Positions 14,952 through 26,003 of a stretch of DNA of 64,000 nucleotides are shown in pieces. Under the pieces are notes generated by a model. It was not told where the DNA came from, made no database searches, and saw only the letters and a list, made by a program, of their open reading frames with translations. The stretch spans positions 2,355,925 through 2,419,924 of the forward strand of contig OX638322.1 of NCBI GenBank assembly GCA_951812575.1, given 5' to 3'. A program made the translations under genes and the position numbers. The stretch's first letter is position 1. Every line of letters begins with the position of its first letter. Origin of the DNA: Candidatus Binatia bacterium. GTDB lineage: Bacteria; Desulfobacterota; Binatia; Bin18.

Positions 14952-16004
14952 CTAAAACGTAATGAGCGGCTTGACGATATTGTCCGCCTTGGTCGTCATC
15001 ATAGTGAACGCTGTCTCGACCTCTGTAAAGGGAAACCGATGGGTGGTCAGCGGCGTGGGGTCAATGCGCCCGTTTTGAAGCAGCCGCAGCAGACGTGAAA
15101 CCTGCTCCCGCCCGCCCGGACACAGCGCCGTGTGGATTTTCTTGTCGCCCATGCCCAGACCGAAATCCGGCAGCGGAATGCTCAACGCATCGCCGGCTTC
15201 CCCATGATAGCCGATATTCGAGATCACACCGCCCGGCTTGGTCGCTTTCACGCAGTTCTCAAAGGTTACCGGAGAGCCCAGCGCCTCAATGGCGGAATCT
15301 ACACCAAGGCCGCCCGTGAACTGCATAATCTGCTCGACCGCGTCCCCTTCGGTTGGATCGACAACGATATCGGCGCCCATCTTTTTGGCGAGTTCCTTGC
15401 GGTCCGGCTTGGAGTCAACGGCGATGACCAACCCGGCACCCAGCAGCCGGGCGCTGGCCGTGGCGCACAGCCCGACCGGACCTTGGGCAAAGACTGCCAC
15501 CGTCCCGCCGGCCGGAATCTCCGCGTTCTCGGCCCCCACCAGGCCGGTGGACATCATGTCCGTGGTGTATAACGCCTGTTCGTCCGTCAGATCATCCGGG
15601 ATGACAACTACGTTGTAGTCGGCGTCATTGACAAAAAAGTACTCTGCCATATTGCCGTCGCGCTGGGTGGTGAATTTATAGCCGCCCAGCATGCCGCCGC
15701 ACTGCGAAGTAATGCCACGCTGGCAGGGGTCACACTTGCCGCACGGCGTGATGGCGTTCACCACCACCCGGTCGCCCTCTTTGCAGGTTGTGACATTCGC
15801 GCCGGCCTGATGCACGACACCAACGCTCTCGTGGCCGAGTACCCGACCCTCGGGAATCTGGATGACACCGCGCACGGTATGCACATCCGAGGTGCAGATC
15901 AGCGAAGCCGTTGTTTTAATCACCGCATCATTTGGGCCAGGGTCGGGGATCGGTTTGTCGATAATGCCGACCTTGTCTATGCCTAAAAATGCCAGCGCTT
16001 TCAT
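14952..16004 (-). CDS. Zinc-dependent alcohol dehydrogenase (isopropanol dehydrogenase-like)
   Basis: A 350-residue medium-chain dehydrogenase. Catalytic zinc ligands are visible as Cys37 (LICTSDVHT) and GHE (LGHESVG). The second Cys cluster (CGKCDPCQRGITSQCG) is of the type seen in structural-zinc ADHs. A GPVGLCATASARLLGA Rossmann motif follows. The GGYKFTTQRDGNMAEYF segment resembles NADP-dependent secondary ADHs of the T. brockii type. An AGGAGG lies 5 bp before the ATG. It likely oxidises secondary alcohols or short aldehydes; the substrate is inferred only. Confidence 0.88.
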   Translation of the reverse strand: MKALAFLGIDKVGIIDKPIPDPGPNDAVIKTTASLICTSDVHTVRGVIQIPEGRVLGHESVGVVHQAGANVTTCKEGDRVVVNAITPCGKCDPCQRGITSQCGGMLGGYKFTTQRDGNMAEYFFVNDADYNVVVIPDDLTDEQALYTTDMMSTGLVGAENAEIPAGGTVAVFAQGPVGLCATASARLLGAGLVIAVDSKPDRKELAKKMGADIVVDPTEGDAVEQIMQFTGGLGVDSAIEALGSPVTFENCVKATKPGGVISNIGYHGEAGDALSIPLPDFGLGMGDKKIHTALCPGGREQVSRLLRLLQNGRIDPTPLTTHRFPFTEVETAFTMMTTKADNIVKPLITF

Positions 16005-16030
16005 AGCATCCTCCTGTTTTTCACTGATTT

Positions 16031-16450
16031 CTATCGGGCAAAGATCTGCCCTTGGTCTCGAAACGCTTTGAACTCCAGCCCGTTCTGGCTGGGGTCCAAG
16101 AGAAACATGGTGGCCTGTTCACCAACCTGGCCGCGAAAACGAATGTAGGGCTCAATCAAGAATGAGACGCCCGCCTGTGTCAGCCGCTCAGCCAATGCCT
16201 GCCAGGCGTCCCAGTCGAGAATCACACCAAAATGCCGCACCGGAACCTGCTGGCCGTCGACCGGATTGGTGGCCGCGGGTTGGGGTTCTTCCGGAGAAAG
16301 ATGCGTTGTGACCTGGTGTCCGAAAAAATTGAAATCAATCCAGGTCGCGCTCTCGCGGCCAACCGAACAGCTCAGCAGGTCAACATAAAAGGTCCGGGCA
16401 GCTTCCAGGTCACGAACCGGGAGGGCGAGGTGAAAGGGAACGCTTGGCAT
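16031..16450 (-). CDS. Glyoxalase/VOC-superfamily protein
   Basis: A 139-residue protein with paired beta-alpha-beta-beta-beta modules of the vicinal-oxygen-chelate fold. The first module starts [22 protein letters not shown], and the second ends with [15 protein letters not shown] (metal-ligand Glu). His7 and the late Glu fit the metal positions. Function within the superfamily (dioxygenase, glyoxalase or resistance) cannot be told. It is 26 bp from the alcohol dehydrogenase gene, probably in the same unit. Confidence 0.85.
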   Translation of the reverse strand: MPSVPFHLALPVRDLEAARTFYVDLLSCSVGRESATWIDFNFFGHQVTTHLSPEEPQPAATNPVDGQQVPVRHFGVILDWDAWQALAERLTQAGVSFLIEPYIRFRGQVGEQATMFLLDPSQNGLEFKAFRDQGQIFAR

Positions 16451-16480
16451 GAGTGCACGTCCGGGTTGTCGACTGGCGGG

Positions 16481-17479
16481 TTACAGCATATTGCGCAAAT
16501 CAGACAGCGGATACGTCCCCGGCAGTTCCCGTCGCTCCGCCATTGTGTCTACCACCTGAGTAAGGAGAGTGTTGATCGGGGTGGCAATCCCGAACTGCTG
16601 GCCCATCGCGTGGACCCGCCCGTTCAGATAGCGCGCCTCCGTTCTGCCCCGCCGACAGAACACGTCCTGCCACATGGACGGGAAAACATGAGTCGAGCGA
16701 TCGGGCAAGGGCTGTGGGGTAAAGTCGGTCCGACTCAATGCGGTCACCATATCCGGCAAGGGCTGGTCACCGGGCAAGGTTTTGAGTTTGATCTCGGCGC
16801 GAGCCAGGACGTGCTGGGCTTCCGCCAGCATATCGCCGCACAAGCGGCGCGAGCCCGGGTCGTTCAGCAGCTCCGGCCCGGAGCGGTCGAGAATCGCGGC
16901 CGGCGCGTTCATCAGATTGATACAAAATTTCGCCCACTTGCAGGCCAGAATATCGTCTGTCAGCGTTCCGCCCATATCGGCAGCTTGCAGGGCGGCCACG
17001 ACCCGCTCCGCGGTCTCGTCAAGACCGCGGGGATGGCGGCCAATCACCAGCGAATTGCCGCCCAGATGGCCAACCTCACCGGGAAAGACAAAACGGGCTC
17101 CCAGGTGCAGAGCTGCGCCATAGACCTGGCTGAAATGCTCGACCACCAACTCTTCATTGGTCATGGTATTCTGGAGACAGAAAATGGGGGTATCGAGCGG
17201 GACCTTGGCGCGTAGTTGCTCGATGGCAACCGAAGTGTCATAGGTTTTGACACACAGGAAAACAATGTCGTCCGGTTGGACCTGCCAGTCGTCCACAGCG
17301 GAACAGGCCGCTGGCGCGGTCACAAACTCACCATACTTGCCGGACATTTTCAGTCCGTCCGCCCGGATTTTCTCAATATGGGGCGGGTCCCCGATAAGCA
17401 GAACATCCGTTCCGGCTTTTGAGAGATGAGCGCCGACCGTACTGCCGACCGCACCCGCCCCGAAGATCACAAACCGCAT
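16481..17479 (-). CDS. Ketopantoate reductase family (ApbA/PanE)
   Basis: A 332-residue protein with the N-terminal Rossmann motif FGAGAVGSTVGAHLSKAG, a CVKTYDTSVA segment, a catalytic-type Lys in CKWAKFCINLMNAPAA and a C-terminal helical domain. The family reduces 2-dehydropantoate to pantoate, but many paralogues act on other 2-oxoacids. No other pantothenate genes are nearby, so the substrate is open. It has a strong AGGAGG Shine-Dalgarno. It likely belongs with the VOC and ADH genes downstream. Confidence 0.85.
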   Translation of the reverse strand: MRFVIFGAGAVGSTVGAHLSKAGTDVLLIGDPPHIEKIRADGLKMSGKYGEFVTAPAACSAVDDWQVQPDDIVFLCVKTYDTSVAIEQLRAKVPLDTPIFCLQNTMTNEELVVEHFSQVYGAALHLGARFVFPGEVGHLGGNSLVIGRHPRGLDETAERVVAALQAADMGGTLTDDILACKWAKFCINLMNAPAAILDRSGPELLNDPGSRRLCGDMLAEAQHVLARAEIKLKTLPGDQPLPDMVTALSRTDFTPQPLPDRSTHVFPSMWQDVFCRRGRTEARYLNGRVHAMGQQFGIATPINTLLTQVVDTMAERRELPGTYPLSDLRNML

Positions 17480-17596
17480 CCGGTCTTCCTCCTGTGCCGG
17501 GCGCTAAGGTATGCTGCCAATGGACCGGCGTCAAGAAAAGCGGGAAGGGGAGGAGTAAATGCTACCTCGCTCCTGGATTTCACAATATCGGAGAAT

Positions 17597-18184
17597 TTAG
17601 GATTTCTTTCGCGGCCATAAGACCAATGGCGGGGGGCCTTGAGGGCTGTCTTTCAGGCTGTGGCTCAGTCTGATGACGGCCTCTCCGAGTTGACGCAGGT
17701 GATCTTGGACTCGCTCGTCGGTAATCTCTCCGCCCTGCATCTGATCGGCTCGTACGTACACGCTGCCAGGAACGATGTGCATATTGAACCAGGCCAATAC
17801 CGGTTTCAGCTCCTGGTCGATGCTGAGGTAGTGATGGTCGGTATAGGCGTTCCCAATCAAACCGGCGACCTTGCCCATAAAGGCTTCGACCGGAATGTGG
17901 TCGAGCAGGTTCTTGAGAGCACCGGTATAGGAGCCCCGGTAGATAGGCGTGCCGATGATATAGGCGTCAGCCACGCTGATGCGTTCAAGCACGTGGGGAG
18001 TATCGTCCGGGTAGTCTTCGGGTGGTCGCCCGTCACAAAAAGAGATGGTCACGTCACGCAGATCGATCACGTCGGTCGTGGTATCCGGAGTGTGAGCTTG
18101 CGCGGCTGCCAGCGCGGCATCGACAACGGTCCGAGTACTGCCGCCAGCCGTGAGACTGCCTGAAATACCGAGCAGTGTGGTCAT
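17597..18184 (-). CDS. NADPH-dependent FMN reductase family flavoprotein
   Basis: A 195-residue flavodoxin-like protein. It has GISGSLTAGGSTRTV (FMN phosphate loop) at residues 6-20 and GTPIYRGSYTGALKNLLDHIP at about 78-98, the hallmark of the FMN_red family (SsuE/MsuE/ArsH-like). It probably supplies reduced FMN or acts as an azo/quinone reductase. AAGGAG precedes the ATG. No monooxygenase partner is adjacent. Confidence 0.87.
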   Translation of the reverse strand: MTTLLGISGSLTAGGSTRTVVDAALAAAQAHTPDTTTDVIDLRDVTISFCDGRPPEDYPDDTPHVLERISVADAYIIGTPIYRGSYTGALKNLLDHIPVEAFMGKVAGLIGNAYTDHHYLSIDQELKPVLAWFNMHIVPGSVYVRADQMQGGEITDERVQDHLRQLGEAVIRLSHSLKDSPQGPPPLVLWPRKKS

Positions 18185-18246
18185 GGGTACTCCTTCTTTT
18201 TCCCCTTGCTATACCCCGTCACGTACCGAAAGAGAACCACTGGCCC

Positions 18247-19605
18247 CTAGTCAAGGGAGGTGCGGTGGACTGCTGTCCTGGTTTCAGCCAGGCGAAGAAT
18301 AAGATTCGCGGCTTCCTCGGGACCGTTGTGCCGGCGTAGAGTGCGTTGCATCTGCTCTGCCTGACGGGTGAACGAATCCTGGCTGAGCAGGGTGTGGATG
18401 GCGCGCTTGAGTCGGGCGGTCGTCAGCAGGCGTCGGTCCAGCCGCAGACCGGCTCCGGCATCGACACAGCGCTGGGCATTATCGGGCTGGTCCGCGCCGA
18501 GGGGGATGCACAGTAGCGGAATCCCGTCGGACAGCGCCGTCAGCACGGTGTTCACCCCACCGTGCGAAATGATCAGAGCCGGACGGGTTTTCGGCTCTGC
18601 TTGCAGCGCTGTTTGCGGAATATACGACTCGATACGCACGTTGGACGGAACAGTCGAGAATAGATCGGGAGGACAACCGGGGCCGGTGACAACCAGCCCA
18701 AAGATGTCGAGCTGACCCAGGGCGCGAATAATCTTTCGGAAGACGCTCAGGCGCGTATTAAAAACGGAGCCAAGAGTGACATACACAAGCGGCTTGTTCG
18801 GCGACATGTTTGCCAGCCACCTTGGAACCTCCCAGTCAATCGGCCGGTCCCATACCGATGGACCAACGTAATGCACTTGGGGCGGCAGGTCGGGCCGATT
18901 GTAATCATATTCCCGACTACAGGTATGGATGAGTAAGGACGGGGCGACGACCTGGGGTGAGAGTGGGTCGGCATGGGGAGGGAGTCCAAGCTGCCGGCGA
19001 TAACGATTCAGGGCAAAGCGCCACGGAGCCATTAGCGTCGTGGCCGCACGGAGCGCGCCTTTGAGTCCGAGCCGATAGGGAAGACGGAGGACCGCTGGCA
19101 TGGCTTCTACTCGCGGAAAGCCGGCCGGAGGGGCATATAGACTCGGGGACATGAAGTGGGTCATGGGGCTCAGCACGGCCCACGGTAGTACCTGCTGCTC
19201 GCAAAAAAGCTGGGCGGCAAAGGTCAACGGCCCGGCCACAACAACGCGGGGCCGGAAGACCTGAGTAATCTGTCGGAGTTCCGGGATACGCGTGGGTATT
19301 GAAGCCATGAAGATGCGTAAAAAGTCGTAGCTCACGCGGAGATAATGAATGCGCAGGTAGCGAATGAGTGGAAAAAATTCCTCTAAGCGTTCTTCAGAGT
19401 AGTGGGGGCCGAGGGGATAGAATGGCAGGCCCTCGCGCTCAATGCGCTCCTGATAGAGCTGGCTGGTGGCCAAGGCAACGGCGTGGCCTCTGGCCTGGAG
19501 GTTGTGCATCACCGGCAACACCGGATGGACATGACCCATGCCCGGCTCAGTGACAAAAAGGACGCGTTGGAGTGATAGAGAGGATGGAGAAAACTGGGCG
19601 ACCAT
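18247..19605 (-). CDS. UDP-glycosyltransferase, MGT/GT1 family
   Basis: A 452-residue GT-B enzyme. The N-terminal acceptor domain begins RVLFVTEPGMGHVHPVLPV. The C-terminal donor domain includes PLVYVTLGSVFN, a LIISHGGVNTVLTALSDGIPLLCIPLGADQPDNA signature (GT1 sugar-nucleotide motif) and a terminal AANLI helix. It is similar to macrolide or carotenoid glycosyltransferases and UgtP-like enzymes, and probably glycosylates a lipid or natural product. It is divergent from uvrA. No biosynthetic cluster is visible nearby. Confidence 0.88.
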   Translation of the reverse strand: MVAQFSPSSLSLQRVLFVTEPGMGHVHPVLPVMHNLQARGHAVALATSQLYQERIEREGLPFYPLGPHYSEERLEEFFPLIRYLRIHYLRVSYDFLRIFMASIPTRIPELRQITQVFRPRVVVAGPLTFAAQLFCEQQVLPWAVLSPMTHFMSPSLYAPPAGFPRVEAMPAVLRLPYRLGLKGALRAATTLMAPWRFALNRYRRQLGLPPHADPLSPQVVAPSLLIHTCSREYDYNRPDLPPQVHYVGPSVWDRPIDWEVPRWLANMSPNKPLVYVTLGSVFNTRLSVFRKIIRALGQLDIFGLVVTGPGCPPDLFSTVPSNVRIESYIPQTALQAEPKTRPALIISHGGVNTVLTALSDGIPLLCIPLGADQPDNAQRCVDAGAGLRLDRRLLTTARLKRAIHTLLSQDSFTRQAEQMQRTLRRHNGPEEAANLILRLAETRTAVHRTSLD

Positions 19606-19737
19606 AACAAGTTTTCTTCTCTATCATGTACGCCGGGGCATAGACGAGGCGGCCAGAGGCTCACACTCCCGGCTAGCAGCAGCGTAATACAAGGGCGAAA
19701 TCACGCGCCCGACTAGACGCGACCGGCCCGGCTCAGT

Positions 19738-22700
19738 ATGAAGGAAACAACGGTCCGGCGGCAGAGGTGGACCCCACATCTCGACCTGGCCACTGATTGC
19801 TATACGTGGAGGGCAGGATTGGAAACCAACGGGACGGGTGGTGGCTCGATTCGGGTGACTGGCGCGCGCCAGAACAATCTCAAAAACATCGATGTTCAGA
19901 TTCCCTTGAACCAGCTAACTGTGGTGACCGGTGTCAGTGGGTCGGGTAAGTCGAGTCTGGCTTTCGATATCTTGTACGCCGAAGGTCAGCGTCGCTACGT
20001 TGAGAGCTTCTCGGCCTATGCCCGGCAGTTTCTCGACCGTATGGACAAGCCCCAGGTCGAGCGCATTGACGGCATTCTACCAGCCATTGCCATTGACCAG
20101 AACCGACCGGTGCGGACCTCGCGCTCAACCGTCGGGACCATGACCGAACTGCACGACCACCTCAAGCTCCTGTTTGCCAAAATAGGGACGCTGTACTGCC
20201 GGGAATGCGGCCAGCCGGTGGAGCGCGACTCGGCTGAGTCGGTGTATAAAAAGCTGCGCAAAGAAAAACCGGACGGCTGCCGCTTTCTGGTCACGTTCAG
20301 CGTGTCCACGCCGGCCAGCCTGCCCTGGGAAGAAGTCCGAAACGGTCTGTTGCAGTCCGGCTTTCATCGGATCGTTGTGGCGGGCAGGCCGGTCGATATT
20401 CAGGAACTGGAAGAACGGCCCGAGGCTGAGCGGGAAACCTGCACCGTCCTGGTTGATCGTCTGAGCCTGAAAACCCGCTCCAAAAAGCGTATCCACGATT
20501 CATTCGAGCAAGCCTTTCAGTATGGCAAGGGCCGCCTGACGCTGATTTTTCCTGACGAAGACAATGCTGCGGTGCCGTTCTCGGACCAGCTTGAGTGCGC
20601 GGCGTGTGGCATCGCCTATCAAGAGCCCGTGCCGAATATGTTCTCGTTCAACAGCCCGCTCGGCGCGTGTGAGACCTGTCGCGGGTTTGGCCGCACGATT
20701 GATATTGACCCGGAGCTGATTGTTCCCGACCCGACCCTGACGCTGAAACATGGGGCGATCAAGCCCTGGCGGATCAAAGCGGCGCAGTGGGAGCGGCGCG
20801 AGCTGTTCTCTTTTTGCGAGCAGCATGACATTCCGACCGACGTGGCCTGGCAGACGCTCAGTCCGGAGCAGCAGCAGGCCATCATGGACGGCGAGGATGA
20901 CTACTACGGCGTTCGAGGCTGGTTTAAGTGGCTGGAAACCAAAACGTATAAAATGCATGTGCGCGTCTTTCTGGCCCGCTATCGGGGCTATTTTTCGTGT
21001 GAAGACTGTCGGGGAGCGCGTCTCAAACCGGAGAGTCTGCTGTATCGGGTGGGGGGCAAAACCCTGGCTGATATTAATCTGATGAGCATTGGGTCGTGCG
21101 CGGAATTCTTTGCCGCCCTCACGCTGACTGACTACCAGGAGCAGGTCGCCCGGCTCATGCTGGATGAGATTCGGAAACGCCTACGCTATCTGGTCGAGGT
21201 TGGGGTGGAATACCTGACCCTGGACCGGCAATCCCGCACCCTGTCCGGCGGCGAACTGGAACGCGTGGACCTCACCACGGCGATTGGTTCCGCGCTGGTC
21301 AACACCCTCTATATTCTGGACGAACCGTCTATCGGGTTGCATCCGCGCGATAGCCAGCGTCTGGTCCGTATTCTGCAAGACCTGCGCGACAACGGGAATA
21401 CGGTTGTTGTGGTTGAGCACGATCCGGAGATTATTCGCGAGACCGATAATGTCATCGACCTGGGACCCCTGGCCGGTGAAAAAGGCGGCGAGATCGTATT
21501 CAACGGGCCGTATACCAGGCTGCTCAAAGACAAGCAGTCGCTGACCGGTCAATACCTGTCCGGACGGTTGACCATTCCGCTCCCGCAGAAACGCCGGCCC
21601 GTCAGGAAAAAACATAGGCTGACCGTCCGAGGAGCGAGTGCGCATAATCTTCAGGATATCGATGTCACCGTTCCGCTCGGCTGTCTGGTATGTCTGACCG
21701 GCGTGTCCGGCTCCGGCAAATCGACGCTGGTGGAAGACGTGCTGTATCGCGGACTCAAAAAACAGCGGGGTGAGCCGGTCGGCATTCCGGGTGCGAGTCG
21801 TACCATCCTGGGAGGCGAGCAGCTTGCCGATATTATCTTTGTCGATCAGTCGGCCATCGGTACAACTCCGCGGGCCAACCTGCTCACCTACACCAAGGCG
21901 TTTGACACGGTGCGGCGTCTCTTGTCGCAAACCGAATTGGCGCGGGTCCGTGGCTATACGCCGAGTACCTTCTCGTTCAATGTTGAGGGCGGACGCTGCG
22001 AGTCGTGTAAAGGTGAGGGCTTTGAAAAAGTCGAGATGCAGTTTCTCTCGGACGTGTATGTCCCCTGCCCCGAGTGTCAGGGCAAACGTTATCGGGCGGA
22101 GGTGCTGGAGGTTCGCTATAAAGGCAAGAGTCTGACCGACATTCTGAATTTTACCGTTGCCGAAGCCATAGAATTTTTTGGCGAGCAAAAAGAGCTCAAG
22201 CGCCGTCTGGGCCCGCTGGCCGCGGTCGGGCTGGAGTATATGCGTCTGGGCCAGGCGCTGACAACGCTGTCCGGGGGTGAAGCCCAGCGGCTGAAGCTGG
22301 CAACGCATATTGCCAAGGAGCGTTCCAAAGACGCCGCCGCCCACGGCACGCTGTTCATCTTTGATGAGCCGACAACCGGGCTGCATTTTGCCGATATCCA
22401 GAAACTGCTCAACGCGTTCGACCAACTGGTCGAGTGCGGCCATTCGGTCCTGATTATTGAGCACAACCTTGAGGTCATTAAGTCTGCCGACTATTTGATA
22501 GACCTCGGGCCTGAAGGGGGAGACGGTGGCGGGACGGTTGTCGCCAAAGGGACGCCGGAGGAGGTGGCCGAGGTCCGGGCCTCGCATACCGGACGCTATC
22601 TGAAGGAAGTCTTGGATTCAGCAGGGCGGCGCCCGCAGCGGAAGCGGCGGAAAGCGAAATCTCCGGCTCGGCCGCTTGTCGCTGAGGTCGGGAGCGGCAA

Positions 22701-25479
22701 GTCCATTGCCATTATTGGGGCCAAGGAACACAACCTGCAAGATATTTCGGTTGATATTCCGCGCGACCAGATGGTGGTAGTGACGGGTCTGTCCGGCTCC
22801 GGTAAGTCAACGCTAGTGTTTGACTTGGTCTACGCCGAAGGCCAGCGACGCTATATTGACAGTCTGTCTGCGTACTCGCGGCAATTTATTAAAGTGCTCG
22901 CCCGGCCCAATGTTGACCTGCTGACCGGTATTCCGCCCACGGTGGCCATTGAGCAGCGCATGAGTCGGGGCGGGCGGAATTCGACCGTTGCCACCGTGAC
23001 CGAACTGTCGCACTACTTGCGGCTGCTGTACGCCAAGATCGGTGTCCAGCATTGTACCCAGTGCGGATCGCCGCTGGCGGCACAGAGCCGCAGTCAGATA
23101 CTGGAGCGTATTCAGGCCGATTTTCACGGCCAGGAAACAACCTTTTTCGCTCCGGTGGTGCGGGGGCGGAAGGGGTTTCACAAAGATATTTTAGCCGGGG
23201 CGCGCAAGCTGGGCTTCAAGCAGGCGCGCATCGACGGCCGTCCGACGACGATCGAACCGGGACAGAGTTTGCAGCGTTATAAAGAGCACGACATCGATAT
23301 TGTGATTGGCGAGACGCTGGTGAATGGCGCAAATGGAAATCGGCGTGACACCGAGACGCTGCTCCAGTCGGCCTTGCGGGTCGGGAGTGGTGCGGTGCAT
23401 GTGTGCGGCGAAGACGAGCGGACCTATAGCGAGCATCTCTTCTGTGTCGCCTGCGGCCTCGGGTTTGAAGAACCTGAGCCTCGCCTGTTTTCCTTTAACA
23501 GCCGCCAGGGAGCCTGCCCTGACTGCACCGGCGCCGGATTTTTGTGGGAGTTCGACCCCGAGCTGGTCGTCCCGGACGAGAGCAAGTCGCTCAAACACGA
23601 CGCCCTCCTGCCGCTGGCCCGTTCTGAGCTGAAACGGGCCAAGAACAAGCTCCTGCGTGGACTCAAGAAGCTGGGTGTCCCGGTCGACCGGCCATTTGGC
23701 GAGCTGGACGCGGAGCAGCGCCAGTTGGTCCTTTCCGGGGACGGTCAGGGGCTGCAGGGTGCGTTCGATATCCTGAATGAAACGCTTGACTACGGCGGGG
23801 ATACGGGTTCATCCTACGCGCTGTCGCAGTTCCTGGGTGAGTCAGCCTGTCCGGAATGTCAGGGGGAGCGTCTGAATCCACGTGCGCGGGCCGTACAGGT
23901 GTGTGGTCAGTCGCTGCCGGGGCTGATGCGTCTGTCGGCGGCAGACTGCCTCAGCCGTTTGCAGGACCTGTCGCTGTCCACGCGTGACACGCTCGTCGGG
24001 CGGCCGATTCTCAAAGAAATCGTTCCCAGACTCAGCTTTCTGAATCAGGTCGGCCTGTCCTATCTGTCCCTGGACCGCCGCGCGGATACCTTGTCCGGTG
24101 GAGAGGCGCAGCGGATTCGTCTGGCCGCCCAGCTCGGCTCCAATCTGTGCGGGGTGTGTTATATCCTGGACGAACCGACCATAGGCCTGCACCCGCGCGA
24201 TAATGCCCGCCTGATTGATACCCTGCGGAACCTGCAAGCGCGTGGTAACACCGTGCTGGTCGTTGAACACGACGAACAGACCATCGAGAATGCGGACGTG
24301 GTGATCGACTTGGGGCCGGGCGCTGGGGTGCACGGCGGCCAGGTCGTGGCCATTGGCTCACCCCAGCAGTTGCGTAAGAACACGGACTCGCTCACCGGTC
24401 AGTTCCTCTCCTCGGCCCACCCGCGGCTCGGTCCGGTTCGGTCTCTCACGGAGCGGCCGCGGCTGCGGCTGCGGGGCGTGCGAGAGAACAATCTGAAGAA
24501 TATCGACATTGATATTCCGCTCGGGACGTGGGTAGGCGTGTCCGGGGTGTCCGGCTCGGGGAAGAGTTCTTTAGTCCAGGAAGTCCTGGTCAATGGGCTG
24601 CGGCGCAAACTGGGTTTATACGCCGGTCGGGTGGGTCTGCATGACAGCATCGACAATACCGAGGGGATTGAGCGTGTGGTCGAGGTCGATCAATCGCCCA
24701 TCGGGAAAACTCCGCGTTCGGTCCCGGCGTCCTACGTGGGCTTTTGGGACGAGGTGCGCAAGCTCTTTTCTCTGTTGCCCGATGCGCGGCTGCGCGGCTA
24801 TAAACCCGGTCGGTTCTCTTTCAATGTGAAAGGCGGGCGCTGCGAGACCTGTGCCGGACAGGGACGCATTAAAATGGAGATGAGCTTTCTGCCCGACGTC
24901 TACGTCACCTGCGATGTGTGCGGTGGCCGGCGCTATAACGAGGAGACCCTGGAAATCGCCTATAACGGCAAGAACATCGCCGATGTGCTGGACATGACCA
25001 TTGAAGAGGCGGCAACGTTTTTCATCGGGGTGCCAAAAATCGCCCAGCCCCTGAAGCTGCTGAACGATATCGGCATGGGCTATATCAAGCTTGGTCAGGC
25101 CAGCAATACGCTGTCCGGGGGTGAAGCCCAGCGCATCAAACTGGCCTACGAGTTGGCAAAACGCTCGCGCGGGAAAACGCTCTACGTATTGGACGAGCCA
25201 ACAACAGGTCTCCATTTCGCCGATATCGAAAAGCTGATCCACACGCTCCACCGATTGATTGATAAGGGCAATACAGTGGTGACGATTGAACACAATCTCG
25301 ACATCATCAAAGAGGCCGATTACATCATCGACCTCGGTCCCGAAGGCGGTGCCGCCGGCGGCAATATTGTGGCCAGCGGTACACCCCAGCAGCTCATGAA
25401 GAAGGTCCAGCAGTCCTATACGGCACAGTGTTTGAAAGCCTATCTGAACGGAGGGAATCATGGCGCGCGGGCAGACTGA
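19738..25479 (+). CDS. uvrA: Tandem-fused excinuclease ABC subunit A (double UvrA)
   Basis: 1913 residues, about twice the normal UvrA (~940). There are four Walker A motifs (G-V/L-SGSGKS near residues 65, 654, 1017 and 1601). Four ABC signatures lie near 501, 844, 1451 and 1791; the first is the variant [11 protein letters not shown] and the others are LSGGEAQR. Zinc-finger Cys pairs occur in both halves (CRECG/CAACG/CESCKG and CTQCG/CVACG/CETCAG). A basic linker (RKRRKAK) near 960-975 marks the fusion point. Each half resembles a complete UvrA. The protein recognises DNA lesions and loads UvrB. The ATG lacks a Shine-Dalgarno; a TTG at 19819 with GGAGG upstream is an alternative start. Fused UvrAs are known, e.g. 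in Chlamydia. Confidence 0.95.
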   Translation: MKETTVRRQRWTPHLDLATDCYTWRAGLETNGTGGGSIRVTGARQNNLKNIDVQIPLNQLTVVTGVSGSGKSSLAFDILYAEGQRRYVESFSAYARQFLDRMDKPQVERIDGILPAIAIDQNRPVRTSRSTVGTMTELHDHLKLLFAKIGTLYCRECGQPVERDSAESVYKKLRKEKPDGCRFLVTFSVSTPASLPWEEVRNGLLQSGFHRIVVAGRPVDIQELEERPEAERETCTVLVDRLSLKTRSKKRIHDSFEQAFQYGKGRLTLIFPDEDNAAVPFSDQLECAACGIAYQEPVPNMFSFNSPLGACETCRGFGRTIDIDPELIVPDPTLTLKHGAIKPWRIKAAQWERRELFSFCEQHDIPTDVAWQTLSPEQQQAIMDGEDDYYGVRGWFKWLETKTYKMHVRVFLARYRGYFSCEDCRGARLKPESLLYRVGGKTLADINLMSIGSCAEFFAALTLTDYQEQVARLMLDEIRKRLRYLVEVGVEYLTLDRQSRTLSGGELERVDLTTAIGSALVNTLYILDEPSIGLHPRDSQRLVRILQDLRDNGNTVVVVEHDPEIIRETDNVIDLGPLAGEKGGEIVFNGPYTRLLKDKQSLTGQYLSGRLTIPLPQKRRPVRKKHRLTVRGASAHNLQDIDVTVPLGCLVCLTGVSGSGKSTLVEDVLYRGLKKQRGEPVGIPGASRTILGGEQLADIIFVDQSAIGTTPRANLLTYTKAFDTVRRLLSQTELARVRGYTPSTFSFNVEGGRCESCKGEGFEKVEMQFLSDVYVPCPECQGKRYRAEVLEVRYKGKSLTDILNFTVAEAIEFFGEQKELKRRLGPLAAVGLEYMRLGQALTTLSGGEAQRLKLATHIAKERSKDAAAHGTLFIFDEPTTGLHFADIQKLLNAFDQLVECGHSVLIIEHNLEVIKSADYLIDLGPEGGDGGGTVVAKGTPEEVAEVRASHTGRYLKEVLDSAGRRPQRKRRKAKSPARPLVAEVGSGKSIAIIGAKEHNLQDISVDIPRDQMVVVTGLSGSGKSTLVFDLVYAEGQRRYIDSLSAYSRQFIKVLARPNVDLLTGIPPTVAIEQRMSRGGRNSTVATVTELSHYLRLLYAKIGVQHCTQCGSPLAAQSRSQILERIQADFHGQETTFFAPVVRGRKGFHKDILAGARKLGFKQARIDGRPTTIEPGQSLQRYKEHDIDIVIGETLVNGANGNRRDTETLLQSALRVGSGAVHVCGEDERTYSEHLFCVACGLGFEEPEPRLFSFNSRQGACPDCTGAGFLWEFDPELVVPDESKSLKHDALLPLARSELKRAKNKLLRGLKKLGVPVDRPFGELDAEQRQLVLSGDGQGLQGAFDILNETLDYGGDTGSSYALSQFLGESACPECQGERLNPRARAVQVCGQSLPGLMRLSAADCLSRLQDLSLSTRDTLVGRPILKEIVPRLSFLNQVGLSYLSLDRRADTLSGGEAQRIRLAAQLGSNLCGVCYILDEPTIGLHPRDNARLIDTLRNLQARGNTVLVVEHDEQTIENADVVIDLGPGAGVHGGQVVAIGSPQQLRKNTDSLTGQFLSSAHPRLGPVRSLTERPRLRLRGVRENNLKNIDIDIPLGTWVGVSGVSGSGKSSLVQEVLVNGLRRKLGLYAGRVGLHDSIDNTEGIERVVEVDQSPIGKTPRSVPASYVGFWDEVRKLFSLLPDARLRGYKPGRFSFNVKGGRCETCAGQGRIKMEMSFLPDVYVTCDVCGGRRYNEETLEIAYNGKNIADVLDMTIEEAATFFIGVPKIAQPLKLLNDIGMGYIKLGQASNTLSGGEAQRIKLAYELAKRSRGKTLYVLDEPTTGLHFADIEKLIHTLHRLIDKGNTVVTIEHNLDIIKEADYIIDLGPEGGAAGGNIVASGTPQQLMKKVQQSYTAQCLKAYLNGGNHGARAD

Positions 25480-25873
25480 ACAGCAGATGGAGAGCGCCGC
25501 TCATACGTATTTTGAGCGCGTGACGAACGGCGATGTGGACGGCATTCTCGAACTGTTTGCCGACGATGCCCAACTCATCAACCCGGTCACCGGTGCCGCC
25601 GGGATTCAGGGCAAAGCGGCCCTGCGCACGTTCTACGAAAAACTGACGACCAGCCTCGTCGATTATACCGCCGTGGCCACGGACATTATTATCGAAGGTA
25701 ATAAGCTGATCGCCCCGCTCCATCTCGAAGGCAAGACCACAGACGGCCAGCCGCTGGTGATGGACAATCTGAATTTCTGGACGTTTGAGAACGGCAAGTT
25801 CAAGGTGTTGCGCATCTATATGGACACCCATCCGTATCGCCCCGCGCTCAGTCAGGCGCTGAGCGGCGAGTAG
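25460..25873 (+). CDS. NTF2-like/SnoaL-like domain protein
   Basis: A 137-residue protein with the helix-rich N-terminus and cone-shaped beta-sheet pattern of NTF2-like proteins: YFERVTNGDVDGILELFADDAQLINPV, then GIQGKAALRTFYEKL, and a C-terminal FWTFENGKFKVLRIY strand. These include ketosteroid isomerases and many uncharacterised small-ligand proteins. It overlaps the last 20 bp of uvrA in another frame, so the two are co-transcribed. The substrate is unknown. Confidence 0.8.
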   Translation: MARGQTEQQMESAAHTYFERVTNGDVDGILELFADDAQLINPVTGAAGIQGKAALRTFYEKLTTSLVDYTAVATDIIIEGNKLIAPLHLEGKTTDGQPLVMDNLNFWTFENGKFKVLRIYMDTHPYRPALSQALSGE

Positions 25874-25957
25874 ACGATGTGGGCCGTATCCGTCTGTCAC
25901 CGTTCTTGAGGAGTCGGGAGAGGGGATACACAGTGATAGAGAGAAAATCATAATTGG

Positions 25958-26003
25958 TTGAAGACAGGAGCAGAAGAGGTATAATTTCTATACTCCTATG
26001 CAG
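25958..26003. promoter_or_regulatory. brnTA promoter and operator candidate
   Basis: TTGAAG (25958-25963), a 16-bp spacer and TATAAT (25980-25985) precede the BrnT gene. The -10 region overlaps an imperfect palindrome, AGAGGTATA-N5-TATACTCCT (7/9 in each arm), suitable for BrnA autorepression. Confidence 0.55.

Noticed and set aside
16232..17215. A 327-residue open frame antisense to the VOC and ketopantoate reductase genes
   Set aside because: It is a shadow frame; both minus-strand genes have good motifs and Shine-Dalgarno sequences.
21181..22587. A 468-residue open frame on the minus strand inside uvrA
   Set aside because: It is antisense to conserved ABC motifs of uvrA and has no domain signature; it is a coding shadow of a GC-rich gene.
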